From JAAZAI01 sp050942875 (GTDB lineage Bacteria > Verrucomicrobiota > Kiritimatiellia > RFP12 > UBA3636), in NCBI GenBank assembly GCA_050942875.1, contig JBMNOD010000076.1:1-16989 (forward strand): a DNA stretch of 16,989 bases, in the 5' to 3' direction. Made by a program: the position numbers and the translations under genes. Under the pieces are notes generated by a model, which was not told the DNA's origin, did no database searches, and saw only the letters and a list, made by a program, of their open reading frames with translations. This document shows, one piece after another, positions 14,751 through 16,989 of this stretch (its first letter is position 1; each line of letters begins with the position of its first letter).

Positions 14751-15542
14751 CTATTGGACGATGATGACGGTGGGCTGGGGCGGCAGCGTCTTCCAGGCAT
14801 CCTCCAGCGTCGTCCCGATTCGGACTTCATCATACTGCGCTGGATTGCCTCCGCTGTTGCCCAGCGAAAAGCTTGAATAGACGCTGCCGATGTTGGTGAT
14901 GGTCACACTGGGCGCGCCCAGCGCCGCCTCGGAGCTGAAGTCGGAAGGGCTGATCCAGAGCCGGGCGACGGGTTCCGCTTCGCCCAGGTCGATCTTGTAC
15001 AGATAGAAGCGCGTTCCGCCTCCAGATGAGATGCCCGTGTTGATTTCCGTGGCGCTGCCGCCGCCGACGACAATGGTCGTCGCGCTGTCGGCAAAGACGT
15101 AAAACTGGGCCGCCCCGCCGCCGTTGAGCTTGAAGCGGGATGTTCGACCGGTTTTGCTTGACGGCGGCGTTTTCATGACGATTCCGCCCCAGACAACATC
15201 CGAAACGGTGGAATCGATCATTTTGGCAAAGGGACGATTTGAATAACGCCCATTGGATCCGCGAAGCTCGAATTTGTTGCCTGTCGTGACGACATTGCCA
15301 TAGGCGAGGCTCCCTGCCGTGATGGACAAGGCGTCTTTTGCTGAGTTTTCACGCGTCCAATGCGATCCTTTCGCCCATCCATGGCCGTTGGTGAGGCCGC
15401 CGCCGCCCCCTGCATCGCCGGTTGCAGCGTAGTCGAACCCTTCATAGACCAGCAGCTCGGCGCGGACGGCGGCCGTGACGGCGAGCAGCAGGGCGATTGA
15501 AGAGAAAGTGCGCAGAATGGGATTTCCGATGCGTTTGTTCAT
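14751..15542 (-). CDS. Secreted lectin/LamG-like protein of unknown function
   Basis: A 263-residue exported protein. Residues 1-28 form a signal peptide (MNKRIGNPILRTFSSIALLL, cleavage after AVRA). The mature part begins ELLVYEGFDYAATGDAG and continues with the Gly-rich, strand-rich pattern seen at the start of concanavalin A-like/LamG secreted proteins in PVC bacteria; later GIVMKTPPS, RFYLYKIDLGEAEPVARLWISP and a final YDEVRIGTTLEDAW fit the same beta-sandwich. No catalytic residues, C-terminal sorting motif or anchor are seen. ATG 15542 was chosen because AGGAG lies just upstream and it begins the signal peptide; a start at 15569 would add 9 residues ahead of it. It is the first gene of a pair with the xylanase, so a polysaccharide-binding role is plausible but unproven. 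Confidence 0.82.
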   Translation of the reverse strand: MNKRIGNPILRTFSSIALLLAVTAAVRAELLVYEGFDYAATGDAGGGGGLTNGHGWAKGSHWTRENSAKDALSITAGSLAYGNVVTTGNKFELRGSNGRYSNRPFAKMIDSTVSDVVWGGIVMKTPPSSKTGRTSRFKLNGGGAAQFYVFADSATTIVVGGGSATEINTGISSGGGTRFYLYKIDLGEAEPVARLWISPSDFSSEAALGAPSVTITNIGSVYSSFSLGNSGGNPAQYDEVRIGTTLEDAWKTLPPQPTVIIVQ

Positions 15543-15574
15543 GGCGTGCTCCTTTGTTTTCAAAGACAAATGGG

Positions 15575-15603
15575 ATTATACGACATTTTTCGCCCTTTTT
15601 GAA
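15575..15603 (-). promoter_or_regulatory. Promoter of the lectin-like/xylanase pair
   Basis: On the minus strand TTCAAA (15598-15603), a 17-base spacer and a perfect TATAAT (15575-15580) lie about 33 bases before the ATG at 15542. It is the best-matching promoter in the window. Confidence 0.7.
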
Positions 15604-15654
15604 GACGAAAGGGCAGTCGGGCGACGGGCGACGACCTGTCCCTGCAAAAGACAT

Positions 15655-15714
15655 GCTGACGGCTCTGCCGTTTCCTACGTCTACACCCCGGACGGCAAGC
15701 CGCTTCGCCCCCAC
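15655..15714 (+). pseudogene. Remnant of an RHS/YD-repeat protein
   Basis: Twenty codons translate to ADGSAVSYVYTPDGKPLR, which matches the YxYTPDGKL-type unit of RHS/YD-repeat proteins. The frame is open through the downstream gene but has no start codon fitting an RHS protein, and neither side continues the repeat. It looks like a decayed end or a recombination scar. Confidence 0.55.
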
Positions 15715-15726
15715 CATGTTTTCGGA

Positions 15727-15755
15727 TTGACCCCAGATCATGGTTTTGCTACTCT
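15727..15755 (+). promoter_or_regulatory. Putative promoter of the small secreted protein gene
   Basis: TTGACC (15727-15732), a 17-base spacer and TACTCT (15750-15755) preceded by TGC form an extended -10 promoter. The leader is about 58 bases and contains AAGGAG at 15804-15809, ten bases before the ATG. Confidence 0.5.
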
Positions 15756-15819
15756 TTCTTCAGATTTTGAGTCAAGGTTTGTATTCCCTTCCCCCGACAT
15801 CGCAAGGAGCGCAAACGCC

Positions 15820-16452
15820 ATGAAGATGAAAACACACACCAAACGGATTCCTCCATATATCCTTCTTGTTGCCTTCGTTTCCGCCCAATTTGCTTCGGCG
15901 CTGACGGTGCCGGAGCTTCCGGCGCCCGCTTTCGTCGATACGGAGGTCTCGACCAACGTCGCCATGCGGGCGTGGGGCGAGAACACGCGGCAACTTACGG
16001 TCTCGCTCCAGTTCGACGCCACGCCTTCCAACAACGTCGAAGTGGCTTTCGGCAGGGACGAGTCCGGCGACGGGGATCTCTTTGCCGAGGAAACCGGCCT
16101 GGCGGTGGGCTGGGACTGCGGCCAGTGGTTCATCGCCTCCGACGCTGCCGCCAGCTACTTTGCCGCCGATCCCGTCGGAGCGGAGACGCGCAAGACGCTT
16201 TCCTTTAAGATGGACTTGAAACCCGACGGCTCGCCGCGCGCGCTGAAGCTGTCGGACGGCAAGGCCCCGCTCGCCTTCCCGGGGCTTGACCCCGCCGCGC
16301 CGCCCGCCTGGATGTTCTCGACGGACTGGAACCGACTCAAGGTCGTCGCCCGTGGAGCCGACGCGCAAAACGAGACGATCACCGTCAAGCTTTCCGATGA
16401 GGCGATTGCAACCAGGCTTTCCGACGACGGCGTCGTTTTAATCTTGAGGTAG
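15820..16452 (+). CDS. Small secreted protein of unknown function
   Basis: A 210-residue exported protein I cannot assign to a named family. Residues 1-27 are a signal peptide (MKMKTHTKRIPPYILLVAFV, cleavage after FASA). The mature protein starts LTVPELPAPAFVDTEVSTN and contains NNVEVAFGRDESGDGDLFAEE, whose DESGDGDLFAEE resembles a calcium-binding Dx[DNS]GDG loop, then an aromatic GWDCGQWFI strand. No catalytic motif, anchor or lipobox is seen. The start is set by AAGGAG and by the signal peptide; the frame is open further upstream but codes there for the RHS remnant. It is divergent from the lectin-like/xylanase pair. A link to RHS-type loci is suggested only by the remnant just upstream. 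Confidence 0.78.
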   Translation: MKMKTHTKRIPPYILLVAFVSAQFASALTVPELPAPAFVDTEVSTNVAMRAWGENTRQLTVSLQFDATPSNNVEVAFGRDESGDGDLFAEETGLAVGWDCGQWFIASDAAASYFAADPVGAETRKTLSFKMDLKPDGSPRALKLSDGKAPLAFPGLDPAAPPAWMFSTDWNRLKVVARGADAQNETITVKLSDEAIATRLSDDGVVLILR

Positions 16453-16562
16453 GACAGGCGTGGGCAAGCATGGCCACAAAAAACACCAAGAGCCACAAAA
16501 CCTTTCCGTGTGTCCCGCTTTCTGTGGACAAAACCCACTCGGCGAAGCCGCCTGCGCCCAAA

Positions 16563-16630
16563 GTGGACGCGGCGTCCCCGCCGCGTTTCGTCGCCTTCGC
16601 CAGAGTGGACGCGGCGTCCTCGCCGCGTTT
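16563..16630 (+). repeat. Tandem pair of palindromic GTGGACGCGGCG units
   Basis: Two units at 16563-16588 and 16605-16630 differ in about one base in their 23-base cores (GCGGCGTCCCCGCCGC versus GCGGCGTCCTCGCCGC), each able to fold into a GC hairpin. They lie 42 bases apart and resemble short REP-like palindromes. Confidence 0.75.
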
Positions 16631-16633
16631 TTT
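16609..16633 (+). terminator. Intrinsic terminator-like hairpin
   Basis: ACGCGGCG (16609-16616) pairs with 16621-16628 around a TCCT loop, followed by a run of six T (16628-16633). It could end transcripts from the small secreted protein gene, 157 bases upstream, although it is also the second unit of the palindromic repeat pair. Confidence 0.55.
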
Positions 16634-16647
16634 AGACAGGATTTGCA

Positions 16648-16670
16648 GGATTCCATCCACCAAGGCAATC
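16648..16670 (+). repeat. 23-bp direct repeat, first copy
   Basis: A 23-base segment beginning GGATTCCATCCACC is repeated perfectly at 16854-16876, in the same orientation, 206 bases apart. It flanks the inverted composite repeat on both sides. Confidence 0.85.
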
Positions 16671-16696
16671 TTGTCAATCTTGTAATCTTGTCCAAA

Positions 16697-16849
16697 ACCC
16701 CACTCGGCGCAGCCGCCCCAGCCCTTCTCGCCCTTCTTGCCCTTCCGGTGAAACCCCACCGCCCACGCCGCGCCACCCTTCGCATAGTGAGGAGTGAGAA
16801 GAGCGTAGAGCGTAGTTCAGGCCGAGGACGCCCCGGACCCCGTTTTTTG
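16697..16849 (-). repeat. Composite dispersed repeat, right copy (inverted)
   Basis: This is the reverse-complement counterpart of about 138-280, with the 55-base identical core at 16739-16793. It has two GAGCGTA heptamers (against three TACGCTC at the left) and ends in CCCCGTTTTTT. The start (CCCACTCGGCG) is also repeated near 16535, so the repeat is built from modules. Confidence 0.85.
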
Positions 16850-16853
16850 GACC

Positions 16854-16876
16854 GGATTCCATCCACCAAGGCAATC
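16854..16876 (+). repeat. 23-bp direct repeat, second copy
   Basis: Identical to 16648-16670. The matching pair on both sides of the composite repeat could mark a duplicated module or an insertion with a long target duplication. Confidence 0.85.
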
Positions 16877-16893
16877 GTGTCAAAAAAGCAGGC

Positions 16894-16989
16894 TTTTTTA
16901 GTGAGGAGTGCGTAGAGCGCAGGGAGGAGTTCAGGCCGGGGACACCCCAGACCCCGTTACGACCAGCTTTTTGTGCTTCCTTGTGTTGG
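16894..16989 (-). repeat. Partial composite repeat at the window end
   Basis: A further inverted copy of the left-end modules, comprising the GAGGAGTGCGTAGAGCGCAG part, the hairpin part and the CACAAAAAGC module, aligning with about 106-190 but lacking the 55-base core. The window stops exactly where the left copy starts (106), consistent with an assembly break at a repeat. Confidence 0.8.

Larger units (their letters stand above)
16453..16989. other. Non-coding, repeat-dense right end
   Basis: This 537-base stretch has no credible gene. In order it holds a CACAAAA-type tract (16476-16520), two GTGGACGCGGCG hairpin units (16563-16630), an AATCTTGTCAATCTTG-type tract (about 16640-16695), the inverted composite repeat (16697-16849), a second copy of a 23-base segment (16854-16876) and a further partial composite copy to the end. 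Open frames across it follow repeat boundaries and have repeat-like composition. Confidence 0.75.

Noticed and set aside
12341..14833. Second minus-strand frame (830 codons) overlapping the xylanase
   Set aside because: Arg/Pro-rich translation in the wrong frame; the alternative frame has signal peptide, deacetylase and GH10 motifs.
16460..16915. Open frame of 151 codons at the right end
   Set aside because: It is translated entirely from the CACAAAA, GGACGCGGCG and composite repeats; there is no ribosome-binding site and no family resemblance.
106..16989. Window as a single mobile element bounded by inverted repeats
   Set aside because: No transposase, integrase or target duplication is seen, a further copy lies inside the segment, and the enclosed genes are largely core functions.

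Overview
The window is a GC-rich, gene-dense piece of a Gram-negative, probably anaerobic bacterium. Outer-membrane biogenesis and structure genes (an LptF/LptG permease, an OmpA-type porin) indicate a diderm. A neelaredoxin-type superoxide reductase is typical of anaerobes and microaerophiles. A large secreted xylanase, a nucleoside hydrolase of the DxDxxxDxDDA type, an RHS/YD-repeat scrap and many dispersed non-coding repeats suggest the PVC group, possibly Kiritimatiellota or Lentisphaerota from a gut, rumen or digester. That placement is an inference. Both ends carry the same repeat family, so the window looks like an assembly contig broken at repeats.

Layout: 1-513 is repeat-rich and non-coding. 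514-1494 (+) is a nucleoside hydrolase that converges on a two-gene minus-strand unit: an ECF sigma factor (2523-3140) followed 2 bases later by a one-TM protein with a squalene-cyclase/prenyltransferase-like domain (1624-2520), which sits where an anti-sigma factor normally does. Divergent from the sigma gene is superoxide reductase (3308-3697, +). Then comes an OmpA-family porin with eight TSP3 calcium-binding repeats (3910-5532, +), an LptF/G permease (5747-6847, +) and, 3 bases after it, a bifunctional homocysteine methyltransferase/methylenetetrahydrofolate reductase (6851-8680, +). mutL follows (8759-10571, +), broken by a frameshift and lacking the MutL endonuclease motifs. Its tail overlaps a convergent, degenerate HAD-like gene (10536-11270, -).

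The right part is carbohydrate-related. A minus-strand pair, transcribed from a TATAAT promoter near 15575, encodes a secreted lectin/LamG-like protein (14751-15542) and a 1082-residue secreted enzyme that joins a polysaccharide-deacetylase domain, two carbohydrate-binding-like modules and a GH10 xylanase (11470-14718). Divergent from it is a small secreted protein of unknown function (15820-16452, +), preceded by a 20-codon scrap of an RHS/YD-repeat protein. The last 540 bases are composite repeats with hairpins, inverted relative to those at the left end.

Most notable are the ECF sigma factor paired with a toroid-domain membrane protein, the broken and endonuclease-less mutL, the RHS remnant beside the unknown secreted gene, and the composite repeat family with heptamer arrays. 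No tRNA, rRNA, CRISPR array or insertion sequence was seen.
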